DNA of 64,000 nt from JAYFRC01 sp034926415 (GTDB lineage: Bacteria; Bacillota; Clostridia; Oscillospirales; Oscillospiraceae). This document shows, in pieces, positions 48,483 through 56,324 of this stretch. The stretch is taken from assembly GCA_034926415.1 (NCBI GenBank), contig JAYFRC010000011.1, positions 1 through 64,000 of the forward strand, written 5' to 3'. Position 1 is the first letter of the stretch. Every line of letters starts with the position of its first letter. The notes below the pieces were generated by a model. That model was given only the letters and a program-made list of their open reading frames with translations, was not told where the DNA came from and ran no database searches. The position numbers and the translations under genes were made by a program.

Positions 48483-50927
48483 TCATTGTATTTTCGTCAT
48501 ATACTCGCTGGCGGCGTTGCGCATGAGCCGCTTTGTTCCGACCCGGTCGAAAGCAATCTCTATCAGAGCGTCGTTGCCGACGTTCTGCACGGATACGACC
48601 ATACCGCGCCCAAACGCGGTGTGCTCCACCATGTCCCCTCGGGAAAGCGACAATCCGGCAAAGCGGCTTCCGCTGGCCGTCGCCCCGCGCGAAAAGTGCG
48701 GAGTCCGAGGCTTAAATGCGCGCTCCGCTCCGCGATTCGCCCCGCGCTCCGAAAGCCCGGAATCCGCGAAGCGGTTTTCCGTGAATACCTCTTCTTCATC
48801 ATATTCCGCACGCACGCTCGCGGGACGTTTTGCTCCGAGGCGCTCGCAGTTTATTTCCGGTATCTCGCTTAAAAAGCAGGACGGCCTGTTGGATGTGGTG
48901 CGTCCGAACAACATTCTCTGCGTCGAGCAGGTCATCGTCAGATTTTTTTTCGCACGGGTCATCGCGACATAGCACAGACGGCGCTCCTCCTCAAGGTCCT
49001 CCTGATTCGTAAGCGCCTGCATTCCCGGGAATATCCCGTCCTCCATCCCAACGATGTAGACGTTCGGAAACTCAAGCCCTTTCGCCGCGTGTATCGTCAT
49101 AAGGGTCGGCATATCGTCGCTCTCGTTCAGCTCGTCGAGATCAGTGAAAAGCGCTATCTCGCTCAAAAATTCCGAAAGGGACTGCGCTTCGGGATGGTTC
49201 TGCATATAGCCCATTATACTGGAGCGGAGCTCGCGCACGTTCTCGGCGCGGCTCCGGCTTTCGATGTCACCTTTCTCCTCGAGCATCTTTATGTAGCCGG
49301 TGTCGGCGCAGACCTCGTCGTAAAACTCATCGAGCGGCAGAACCTCGACCTTGCCCTGAAGTGCGACTATCATCACCGCGAAATCTGCAAGCCGCGCCTC
49401 TGCCTTTGAAAGCTCCGGATACTCCGCCGCGTTAAGTATCGTCTGGAACATCGGAACGTCCTCGCGCGAGGCTATATCCTGGATATTGTCTATCGTTTTG
49501 GCACCGATGCCGCGGGGCGGACTGTTTATTATGCGGCGAAGACGCAGATCGTCCGCCGGGTTGTCTATGACGCAAAGATACGCCAGCATGTCCTTTACCT
49601 CGGCGCGCTCGAAGAACGCCTGTCCGCCCACGACGCGCGGCTTGATGCCGTTTGCCCTGAACGCGCGCTCGAGCTGCTGGGACAGTGCATTGATGCGGTA
49701 AAGCACGGCGCTGTCGCCCAGCTTTCCTCCGCCGTTCATTATCTGCTTTACGACATAATTAGCTTCCTCAGCCTCGTTGAAAAGTGACATGACGGTTATC
49801 TTCTCTCCGCCGCCGTTGCCGGTCCACAGTTCCTTGCCCTTGCGCCCTGTGTTGTTTCGTATCACCGCGTTCGCCGCGTCGAGTATGTTCTGCGTCGAGC
49901 GGTAGTTCTGCTCGAGGCGTATGGTACGCGCGTTTTTGTACTGTTTTTCAAAATTGAGTATGTTCTCTATGTTCGCACCGCGGAATCGGTAGATGCTCTG
50001 GTCGTCGTCGCCGACGACGCAGATGTTTTTGCGTCCACCCGCGAGATACGACGCGAGCAGGTACTGCAGATGGTTCGTATCCTGATACTCGTCGATAAGC
50101 ACATATTTGAACTTGTTCTGGTAGTATTCGCGCACATCCTTATAATCCCGAAGGAGCGTCACAGTGTGGAGTATTATGTCGTCAAAATCGAGGGCGTTGG
50201 CGTCGCGCAGGCGCTTGACATACTCCTTGTATATCTTCGCAATGCGCTCTTTCTGCCAGTCGCCGGACTGGCCCCATTGTTCGGCGTACTCCTCCGGCAA
50301 AACCATGTCGTCCTTTGAGCGGCTTATTGCCGAGAGCACCATGCGCGCGGGAAATTCCCTGTCGCTCATACCCATTTCCTTGACAATGTCCTTGATGACG
50401 CGCTGGCTGTCCTGGCTGTCGTAGATGGTGAAATTCGAGCTGAAACCTATCTTCTCAATATCGCGTCGCAGTATGCGGACGCAGGCGCTGTGGAACGTAA
50501 AAGCCCAAATGCCCTCCGCTCTCGCTGTGCCTAGACGCTTTTCAAGGCGTTCACGAAGCTCGTTTGCGGCCTTGTTTGTAAAGGTTATAGCGACTATAGA
50601 CCACGGTTCCGCCGGACGTACGGCGCAAAGCTTCCGCGCGCGCGCGCGGTCGTTCGGCGAGGGGGAATCAGGGTAGTTTTCGAGAAATGCGAGGTCGTCC
50701 TCCGTCGCGCTCTCCGGCACCTCGTCCGTATCCGCTCCGCAGCCGTAGGTCAGCAGGTTCGCCACCCTGTGTATTAGCACGGTCGTCTTGCCGCTGCCCG
50801 CGCCGGCGAGTATGAGCAGCGGCCCCTCGGTCGCCATGACCGCGCGCCTCTGCTCGGGGTTTAAGTCCATATAATCCTTTTCAATCGCCGCGCGCCGCGC
50901 CGCGATGTATCTTGCATTAAAATCCAT
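48483..50927 (-). CDS. pcrA: ATP-dependent DNA helicase PcrA/UvrD
   Basis: 814-aa superfamily 1A helicase. LNPEQRRAVMATEGPLLILAGAGSGKT (Walker A), DEYQDTNHLQYLLASYL (Walker B), VVGDDDQSIYRFRGANIENIL and the C-terminal VYIVGMEDGIFPG are diagnostic, with a SH3-like C-terminus (RGDMVEHTAFGRGMVVSV). Unwinds DNA in repair and rolling-circle replication and removes RecA. ATG at 50927 after AAAGGGAG. Leading gene of the pcrA-HAD pair. Confidence 0.95.
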   Translation of the reverse strand: MDFNARYIAARRAAIEKDYMDLNPEQRRAVMATEGPLLILAGAGSGKTTVLIHRVANLLTYGCGADTDEVPESATEDDLAFLENYPDSPSPNDRARARKLCAVRPAEPWSIVAITFTNKAANELRERLEKRLGTARAEGIWAFTFHSACVRILRRDIEKIGFSSNFTIYDSQDSQRVIKDIVKEMGMSDREFPARMVLSAISRSKDDMVLPEEYAEQWGQSGDWQKERIAKIYKEYVKRLRDANALDFDDIILHTVTLLRDYKDVREYYQNKFKYVLIDEYQDTNHLQYLLASYLAGGRKNICVVGDDDQSIYRFRGANIENILNFEKQYKNARTIRLEQNYRSTQNILDAANAVIRNNTGRKGKELWTGNGGGEKITVMSLFNEAEEANYVVKQIMNGGGKLGDSAVLYRINALSQQLERAFRANGIKPRVVGGQAFFERAEVKDMLAYLCVIDNPADDLRLRRIINSPPRGIGAKTIDNIQDIASREDVPMFQTILNAAEYPELSKAEARLADFAVMIVALQGKVEVLPLDEFYDEVCADTGYIKMLEEKGDIESRSRAENVRELRSSIMGYMQNHPEAQSLSEFLSEIALFTDLDELNESDDMPTLMTIHAAKGLEFPNVYIVGMEDGIFPGMQALTNQEDLEEERRLCYVAMTRAKKNLTMTCSTQRMLFGRTTSNRPSCFLSEIPEINCERLGAKRPASVRAEYDEEEVFTENRFADSGLSERGANRGAERAFKPRTPHFSRGATASGSRFAGLSLSRGDMVEHTAFGRGMVVSVQNVGNDALIEIAFDRVGTKRLMRNAASEYMTKIQ

Positions 50928-51093
50928 TCGGCTCTCCCTTTTTCGCGTATACATGAAAATATATTATATGCTCAAATCCGCCCGAGGTCAATAAACGTAT
51001 CAGACGCGCGGGCGCGGTGGCGGACAGACGCGCTCCTCCGGCGGTGCGGAGCGGCAGTAGACTGGCCCGGTGTGTTTTTTATTTCTCTCCCCC

Positions 51094-51142
51094 TTGACTT
51101 TATCAGCGCGAGTTGGTATGATTTATATAACAAAACATATAA
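51094..51142 (+). promoter_or_regulatory. Promoter and AT-rich operator of abrB
   Basis: TTGACT (51094-51099), 17 bases, TATGAT (51117-51122), followed at once by the inverted repeat TTATAT-N8-ATATAA (51123-51142), the likely autoregulatory site. Confidence 0.65.
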
Positions 51143-51164
51143 AACGCACAAGGGAGTGATTTTT

Positions 51165-51383
51165 ATGAAAGCGCCAAAAGGAAAATACGCGTGGACGGTG
51201 ACAGTCGGAGAAAAGGGGCAAATAGTTATACCGAAGCAGGCCAGAGAGGTATTCGGCATCATTCCGGGAGACACATTGCTGCTGCTCGGCGACATGAAGC
51301 GCGGGCTCGCGATACCGCCTAAGGACAGCTTCGCGGCGATGGCCGAAAAGATATTCGGAACTGACAGCAGCGATGATAAATGA
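51165..51383 (+). CDS. AbrB-family swapped-hairpin transcriptional regulator
   Basis: 72 aa with one SpoVT/AbrB domain: WTVTVGEKGQIVIPKQAREVFGI followed by PGDTLLLLGDMKRGLAI. AGGGAGTG lies before the ATG at 51165. Coupled to the next gene by a 4-base overlap. Such proteins act as autoregulators or as antitoxins; the partner here is a hydrolase and not a known toxin fold. Own promoter with an AT-rich dyad. Confidence 0.85.
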   Translation: MKAPKGKYAWTVTVGEKGQIVIPKQAREVFGIIPGDTLLLLGDMKRGLAIPPKDSFAAMAEKIFGTDSSDDK

Positions 51384-52465
51384 CGGCAGCCGTACGCAAA
51401 AAAAGGAGCGTGAGGAAAATCGTGCTTTATATTGTCGCCGCGCTGCTTTGCGCCATCGCTCTCACCGCGGGAATATACATATACAAATGCACGCATTACT
51501 GGCAGCCCTCCTACAACGCGACCATAAAAGCGGGGTTCGTTGAAAAGCAAGCGGAACTTCCAGACGGCAGCATCATAAATTATGCGGAAGGCGGCCAAAG
51601 CAGCGGCAGTGCTCTTTTGCTTATACACGGTCAGACAGGCTGCTGGGAAAGCTATACGACGGTACTTCCGGAGCTCCGCAAAAACTGGCACGTCTATGCC
51701 GTCGACTGCTACGGGCACGGCAAGTCCTCGCACGACGAAGACAAATATTATATCGATAAAAACGGCGACGACCTCATATGGTTCGTCGATAATATTATAG
51801 GCGGAAGCACCGTCGTCTCCGGTCATTCGTCTGGCGGGCTGCTCGCGGCCTATGTCGCCGCCTACGGCGGGGAGAACATCACGGGCGCTGTGCTAGAGGA
51901 CCCTCCGGTGTTTTCAACCGAGCCGGGTTATTTTGAAAAGTCCTTTGCATATGCCGACACCTACAAGGTCATGCACGAATACGACCAGTCGGACAAATCC
52001 GAATGCTGGGAGGCGTATTATCTCCGCAGGTGCCTGTGGGGTCAGCTCTACATGGCAGGCGCCATGCCGGGTATTGCCAACTACGCGCAGCGGTATTCGG
52101 ACAAACACCCCGGCCAAGCCGTGCAGTTTTTCTTTCTGCCCCAGTCACTTAATCAGACGTTTCAGTATATAAATAAATACGATTTCGCCTTCGGCGAACA
52201 CTTTTACGATTATTCCTGGCACAGCGGGATAAGCCACGAAACGCTTATGTCGGACATCAGCGTGCCGACCGTTTTTCTCCACGCGAAAGCGCAATATTCG
52301 CCGGACGGGATACTGATGGCCGCCTCCTCTGACGAGCAGGCGCGCCGGGCCGTATCGCTTATAAAAAAGTGCACCCTGACTGAGCTTGAATCGAACCATC
52401 TCATACACTGGTATCATCCCGACGTATTCATCGACGCGGTGAACAGTTTTGCGGCGGACGGATAA
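51380..52465 (+). CDS. Membrane-anchored alpha/beta hydrolase
   Basis: 361 aa. N-terminal transmembrane helix (VLYIVAALLCAIALTAGIYIY, about residues 15-35), then an alpha/beta-hydrolase fold with ALLLIHGQTGCWESY (oxyanion), nucleophile motif GHSSGG, and late acid and His regions (AKAQYSPD and SNHLIHW). The catalytic domain is likely outside the cell. Substrate unknown; epoxide-hydrolase, lipase and peptidase relatives share these motifs. Translationally coupled to the AbrB gene. Confidence 0.78.
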   Translation: MTAAVRKKRSVRKIVLYIVAALLCAIALTAGIYIYKCTHYWQPSYNATIKAGFVEKQAELPDGSIINYAEGGQSSGSALLLIHGQTGCWESYTTVLPELRKNWHVYAVDCYGHGKSSHDEDKYYIDKNGDDLIWFVDNIIGGSTVVSGHSSGGLLAAYVAAYGGENITGAVLEDPPVFSTEPGYFEKSFAYADTYKVMHEYDQSDKSECWEAYYLRRCLWGQLYMAGAMPGIANYAQRYSDKHPGQAVQFFFLPQSLNQTFQYINKYDFAFGEHFYDYSWHSGISHETLMSDISVPTVFLHAKAQYSPDGILMAASSDEQARRAVSLIKKCTLTELESNHLIHWYHPDVFIDAVNSFAADG

Positions 52466-52512
52466 TATCGCCCTTTGAGAGAAGCATCGCGGAAAAACAT
52501 GCAATAAACACA

Positions 52513-52560
52513 ACGCGCCGCAAAACGAGACGGTCTTGCCATCTTGTTCTGCGGCGCGTC
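52513..52560. terminator. Bidirectional terminator
   Basis: ACGCGCCGCA (52513-52522) and its complement near 52550-52559, with further partial pairing inside; between the converging hydrolase and gntR genes. Confidence 0.75.
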
Positions 52561-52563
52561 ATT

Positions 52564-53274
52564 TTATTTTTGCTGCGTCACACCGTTTTTCTTAAGTTCT
52601 TTTTCAACAAACGCGTAATGTTCCTCAATGAGAGCCAGGCCCTTTTCGGAGCGCCTTACAGCGGCCTCGTAAAGCTCGCGGTGAAGTTCTTTAAGACGCG
52701 CTCTTCCGCTGTCGTCCGCGCTGTCCATCACCCGCTCCGCCTCGTCGGAGCTGAGCTTTGAAAGCGCGTCCGACACGGCGACTATGAACCTGTTTCCCGA
52801 AGCCTCGGCAAGCGCCGCATGGAAATCGCGTTCCGCGTCCGCCGTATCTTCGGCGCTTTCGCCCTCCGCCATGCGAAACGCCGCATCTCTCAGCTTCACA
52901 AGCGCCGGAGCCGGAACTCCGCGGCGCACGGCTATCAAAAACGCCTCGCGCTCAATGGCGCAGCGGAACCGGCTGAGCTCCTCCCAACTTCCGCGGCCTG
53001 AGAGCATCTGTAGTGACAGTATCTCCGCGAGGCTTTCGTCCATGCGGTCGGAGAGGAAATTGCCCTGCCCCTGCCTGCTCTCGACAAGCCCTGTCTGTTC
53101 AAGAGCGCGGAGCGCCTCGCGTACGGAGTTGCGGCCAAGTCCCAGCTTTTCAGCCAGAATGCGCTCCGACGGAAGCTCGTCTCCAAAGGCAAACTCTCCA
53201 TTTCGGAGGCCCGCCTTTATATAATCGACGACGGTCTGATACGCCTTGCGCGGCGCGTTGTCTTTTTCGCTCAA
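52564..53274 (-). CDS. GntR/FadR-type transcriptional regulator
   Basis: 236 aa: winged helix with SERILAEKLGLGRNSVREALRALEQTGLVESRQGQGNFL (about 30-68), then an FCD effector domain (helical, ERDFHAALAEASGNRF). TTG start (53272-53274) after AGGAGTG. Last gene of an lrgA-lrgB-gntR operon. The operon promoter bears ACTGGT-AGC-ACCAGT, the classic FadR-subfamily site, so this protein probably represses the operon. PdhR and LldR relatives respond to pyruvate or lactate; here that is inferred. Confidence 0.9.
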   Translation of the reverse strand: MSEKDNAPRKAYQTVVDYIKAGLRNGEFAFGDELPSERILAEKLGLGRNSVREALRALEQTGLVESRQGQGNFLSDRMDESLAEILSLQMLSGRGSWEELSRFRCAIEREAFLIAVRRGVPAPALVKLRDAAFRMAEGESAEDTADAERDFHAALAEASGNRFIVAVSDALSKLSSDEAERVMDSADDSGRARLKELHRELYEAAVRRSEKGLALIEEHYAFVEKELKKNGVTQQK

Positions 53275-53315
53275 GCCCGAGTCACTCCTCTCGTTTCAAA
53301 GTACGTCCGCCTTCT

Positions 53316-54008
53316 TTAATACATCTGTGCGAATATCGGCGCGGCGACGACCGTCAGCAGTCCAGCGACCGCTATCGCCAGTGAACCCATCGCGCCTTCC
53401 ACTTCTCCGAGCTCCATCGCCTTCGACGTTCCTATGGCGTGCGACGCGGTACCGAGCGCAAGGCCGCGGGCTATCGGCTCGTCGATGTGAAACATCTTGA
53501 ACACAGTCTCGGCAAGCATATTGCCGAGTATTCCGGTCACTATTATAACCGCGACTGTTATCGTCACGATTCCGCCGAGTTCCTCGGAAACGCCCATGCC
53601 TATTGCAGTCGTTATCGATTTCGCCAGCAGCGACACGTACATCGTGTGGTCCAGTGAAAACAGCTTTGCGAAAAGCAAGACGCTCCCAAGCCCCGCCGCA
53701 ACTCCCGAGACTATCCCGACAGCCACCGCCCTGAGGTTTTTCCGCAGCAGCGCGAGCTGCTCGTAAAGCGGTACGGCGAGGCACACGGTTGCAGGCGTCA
53801 GAAGATAGGATATGTATTTTGCGCCGGAATAATATTCCGTATAGCTCACGTGCGTCAGCGCCAGGACCGACATGACGCAGATAATGCCGATGAGCAGGGG
53901 GTTGAAGATGGCTTTTTTGAAGCGTTTTTTCAGCAGCAGCCCTATTTCATAGCAAACAAGGCTTATCCCCGCGCCGAAAAATATCGAGTCCGACAAAAAC
54001 GCGCTCAT
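53316..54008 (-). CDS. lrgB: LrgB family membrane protein
   Basis: 230-aa membrane protein: LTPATVCLAVPLYEQLALLRKNL, KSITTAIGMGVSEELGGI and RGLALGTASHAIGTSKAMELGEVEGAMGSLA are diagnostic of LrgB. In Bacillus, the LrgAB pair (PftAB) is a pyruvate carrier; in Staphylococcus it is linked to murein hydrolase control. About seven hydrophobic segments. Overlaps lrgA by 4 bases (ATGA). Confidence 0.92.
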   Translation of the reverse strand: MSAFLSDSIFFGAGISLVCYEIGLLLKKRFKKAIFNPLLIGIICVMSVLALTHVSYTEYYSGAKYISYLLTPATVCLAVPLYEQLALLRKNLRAVAVGIVSGVAAGLGSVLLFAKLFSLDHTMYVSLLAKSITTAIGMGVSEELGGIVTITVAVIIVTGILGNMLAETVFKMFHIDEPIARGLALGTASHAIGTSKAMELGEVEGAMGSLAIAVAGLLTVVAAPIFAQMY

Positions 54009-54361
54009 TTCCGCCTGTCCCCTTTCCGTATGACAGCCTGCGTCGCCCGACCGGTAACAGCCATGACTATGACCGTCACGGCGACCGTTATGACGCAGAT
54101 CGGTACGAGCGCGGACGCGAGCGAACCAAAGGAGTCCATCAGCCCCACTGCCGCCGGTATGAACATGACCGGCATTATCTCTATAAGGAACACCGCCGCG
54201 CCGCGCACATGCTCCACACGAAGCACTCCGATACACAAAAGCGCTAGCATCAGGACAAGACCGTATACGCTCGCCGGTATCGGAAGCGGTATCAGCGCCC
54301 TGAGCGCCTCGCCCGCGAAGGATATTATGACTATGATGCTGAACTGCTTTAGAAATTTCAC
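54005..54361 (-). CDS. lrgA: LrgA/CidA family membrane protein
   Basis: 118-aa membrane protein with four hydrophobic segments; IPLPIPASVYGLVLMLALL is the family core, followed by FIPAAVGLMDSFG. The start is the GTG at 54359-54361: GGAGG lies 8 bases upstream and includes the upstream ATG (54374-54376), which has no site of its own. Partner of LrgB in a two-component pore/transporter, probably for pyruvate. Confidence 0.88.
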   Translation of the reverse strand: MKFLKQFSIIVIISFAGEALRALIPLPIPASVYGLVLMLALLCIGVLRVEHVRGAAVFLIEIMPVMFIPAAVGLMDSFGSLASALVPICVITVAVTVIVMAVTGRATQAVIRKGDRRK

Positions 54362-54382
54362 GGCTACGACCTCCATCGCTCA

Positions 54383-54434
54383 ACTGGTAGCACCAGTAAT
54401 GGGGATATTATATCTCCCATACACGGAAAGTCAA
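54383..54434 (-). promoter_or_regulatory. lrgA promoter with FadR-type operator
   Basis: Minus-strand TTGACT (54429-54434), 16 bases and TATAAT (54407-54412). Immediately downstream is the perfect palindrome ACTGGT-AGC-ACCAGT (54383-54397), matching the TGGT-N3-ACCA core of FadR/PdhR/LldR regulators. Confidence 0.8.
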
Positions 54435-54463
54435 CCGTCGCTTTGCACAAAACGGCCCCGGCC

Positions 54464-54604
54464 TTGATTGATGAGGCAAAAGTTGATAGAATTAAAAAAA
54501 TGAACCTTGCTGCTGAAGCCGCCTCTAAGCCCACGGCATACTTTCCCGGTGCCGCAAAAAATACGATTTGCGACATCCAATACAAGGCGGCTTTTCTCGG
54601 TTAA
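54464..54604 (+). other. Short open frame, possible gene remnant
   Basis: The frame TTG 54464 to TAA 54604 reads 46 residues of protein-like composition (ALIDEAKVDRIKKMNLAAEA, ending DIQYKAAFLG) and stays open upstream across the lrgA promoter. No ribosome site was found and no family recognised. It could be the tail of a decayed gene. The rest of the gap 54362-54673 holds the lrgA and threonine-aldolase promoters. Confidence 0.25.
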
Positions 54605-54618
54605 GGTCGGCTATGCCG

Positions 54619-54647
54619 TTGATTTTACCGTGAAAAGCGAATAGAAT
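54619..54647 (+). promoter_or_regulatory. Promoter of the threonine-aldolase-like gene
   Basis: TTGATT (54619-54624), 17 bases and TAGAAT (54642-54647). Confidence 0.55.
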
Positions 54648-54673
54648 ACATTATTATTTTGTATGGAGGCCAC

Positions 54674-55705
54674 ATGATGTACAGTTTCCGCAACGATTAC
54701 AGCGAAGGCGCTCATCCGCTTGTTATGGAAGCCCTTGAAAAGACAAATCTTGAACAGACGCCGGGCTACGGCACCGATTACTACTGTGCAAAAGCCCGTG
54801 ACATCATAATGAAAAACTGCTGTATGACCGAAGGCGGCGTGCATTTTCTCGTCGGCGGAACGCAGGTCAACCTTGTCTCCGCCTGCGCGTTTCTTAAACC
54901 GTTCGAGGCCGTCATCTCCCCCTGCACCGGCCATCCGCTCGTCCATGAAACAGGCGCGTTCGAGGCGACGGGGCACAAGGTCATATCCGTGCCGTCAGAA
55001 GACGGAAAGCTGACGCCGTCGGACGTCCAGCGTATTTGCGAGGCTCACAGCACCGAGCACATGGTGCGCCCAAGGATGGTCTACATATCCGATTCGACAG
55101 AGATAGGCACCGTCTATACCGCCGTGGAGCTGGCAAATCTCCACAGCGTATGCAAGGCCCGCGGGCTAATCCTCTATCTCGACGGTGCGCGGCTCGGCAG
55201 CGGTATAACCAGCGACGAAGGGTCTATGACATGGCCGACTCTCGCCGCCAATCTCGACGCCTTCACAATAGGCGGAACGAAGAACGGCGCGCTGTTCGGC
55301 GAGGCGCTCGTTATAACCAACCCCGGGCTCGGCGCGGATTTCAGATATTATATGAAACAGCGCGGCGCTCTGCTAGCCAAGGGGCGGCTTCTCGGAATAC
55401 AGTTTGCGGCCTTGCTCGAGGATGATCTCTATCTCAAGATTGCAAAGCACGCCAACGTCCTCGCAAATCAGATGCAGGACGGCATAGAAAAGCTCGGCTA
55501 CGACTTTATGATAAAGACGCCGACGAACCAGATATTCCCTATCTTTCCGAACACGGTTCTGACGAAGCTGCGCCAGTCCTACGACTACGAGGTGCAAAAA
55601 AAGATAGACAGCGAGCGCACCTGCATACGGCTCGTTACCTCGTGGGCGACGCCCGAAGAAATAATTCCGAGATTTTTGAGCGACCTCGGACATATAAAAA
55701 CGTAA
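54674..55705 (+). CDS. Low-specificity L-threonine aldolase family (beta-eliminating lyase fold)
   Basis: 343-aa PLP enzyme that splits threonine and other beta-hydroxy amino acids to glycine and an aldehyde. SFRNDYSEGAHPLVMEAL and GYGTDYYC at the N-terminus, YLDGARLGSG (PLP Asp), and the Schiff-base lysine in FTIGGTKNGALFGE. GGAGG lies just before tandem ATG codons (54674, 54677); either may be used. Single gene with own promoter and a following terminator. Confidence 0.85.
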   Translation: MMYSFRNDYSEGAHPLVMEALEKTNLEQTPGYGTDYYCAKARDIIMKNCCMTEGGVHFLVGGTQVNLVSACAFLKPFEAVISPCTGHPLVHETGAFEATGHKVISVPSEDGKLTPSDVQRICEAHSTEHMVRPRMVYISDSTEIGTVYTAVELANLHSVCKARGLILYLDGARLGSGITSDEGSMTWPTLAANLDAFTIGGTKNGALFGEALVITNPGLGADFRYYMKQRGALLAKGRLLGIQFAALLEDDLYLKIAKHANVLANQMQDGIEKLGYDFMIKTPTNQIFPIFPNTVLTKLRQSYDYEVQKKIDSERTCIRLVTSWATPEEIIPRFLSDLGHIKT

Positions 55706-55790
55706 AACAAATATAAGTTAAGCCCACCCGGGAAATGTCGGGTGGACTTAAAACAGTAAAATCAAAAAATCGTAAAAACCTTGTGTTTTC

Positions 55791-55834
55791 AAAGGGTTTC
55801 GGCGCGACAGAAGTCGCGCTGAAACCCTTTTTTA
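55791..55834 (+). terminator. Terminator after the threonine-aldolase-like gene
   Basis: AAAGGGTTTCGGCGCGAC pairs with GTCGCGCTGAAACCC, one mismatch, followed by TTTTTTT. A second 11-bp hairpin lies upstream near 55719-55750. Confidence 0.85.
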
Positions 55835-55883
55835 TCAGCTCATAGGCAGCGAGCGTTTGGGCTTGACAATTTCATGAATCTAC

Positions 55884-56315
55884 TTAACAACTAACAGCTC
55901 TGTTACCCTCGCTCAGCAAACTGAGCACAGAATCAAAACCCGGAAAGCGTTTTTTTACAACAATCGGCATTCCGTTTTTGTCAATAAAACAATGTGTCGA
56001 GGCCGCCGTTGCTACTACGGTTCCAGTGTCTGCATTTTTCATAATATAAGAAAGGAAGAGCTTTACCCCTGTATATTTGGTAACCATAATTTCAATTTCG
56101 ATTTCATCACTATAAGTCGTCGTATGCTTATACTCGCAGTTTACCGAAACAATGGGAGAAGTAATGTATTCCGATTCCAAGCGAGTCATCGGATACCCGA
56201 CTTCGCACAGGAAATTCATCCGAGCTTCTTCCATAAAACGGATATAATTCGAATGATGAGTAATTCCCATTTTATCGGTTTCGTAATAGTTGACTTTGTG
56301 AATATATTTATTCAT
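55884..56315 (-). CDS. Hotdog-fold acyl-CoA thioesterase (YbgC/4HBT type)
   Basis: 143-aa thioesterase hydrolysing an acyl-CoA or acyl-ACP. YYETDKMGITHHSNYIRFMEEAR carries the active-site Asp region of the YbgC/FadM group (D near 13, H-x-x-N helix), with EIEIEIMVTKYTGVKLFLSY forming the central strand. Lies 9 bases after the PAS regulator gene on the same strand. Next to an acc/fab operon it may release free acids; no specific chain length can be read. Confidence 0.85.
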   Translation of the reverse strand: MNKYIHKVNYYETDKMGITHHSNYIRFMEEARMNFLCEVGYPMTRLESEYITSPIVSVNCEYKHTTTYSDEIEIEIMVTKYTGVKLFLSYIMKNADTGTVVATAASTHCFIDKNGMPIVVKKRFPGFDSVLSLLSEGNRAVSC

Positions 56316-56324
56316 CTTTACCCC

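Noticed and set aside
53316..54361. Holin/antiholin lysis system for lrgA-lrgB
   Set aside because: There is no phage context, and LrgAB in Bacillus acts in pyruvate transport; the FadR-type operator also favours a metabolic role.
54364..54585. 73-codon minus-strand frame across the lrgA promoter
   Set aside because: It contains the promoter and operator of lrgA and has no ribosome site or family match.
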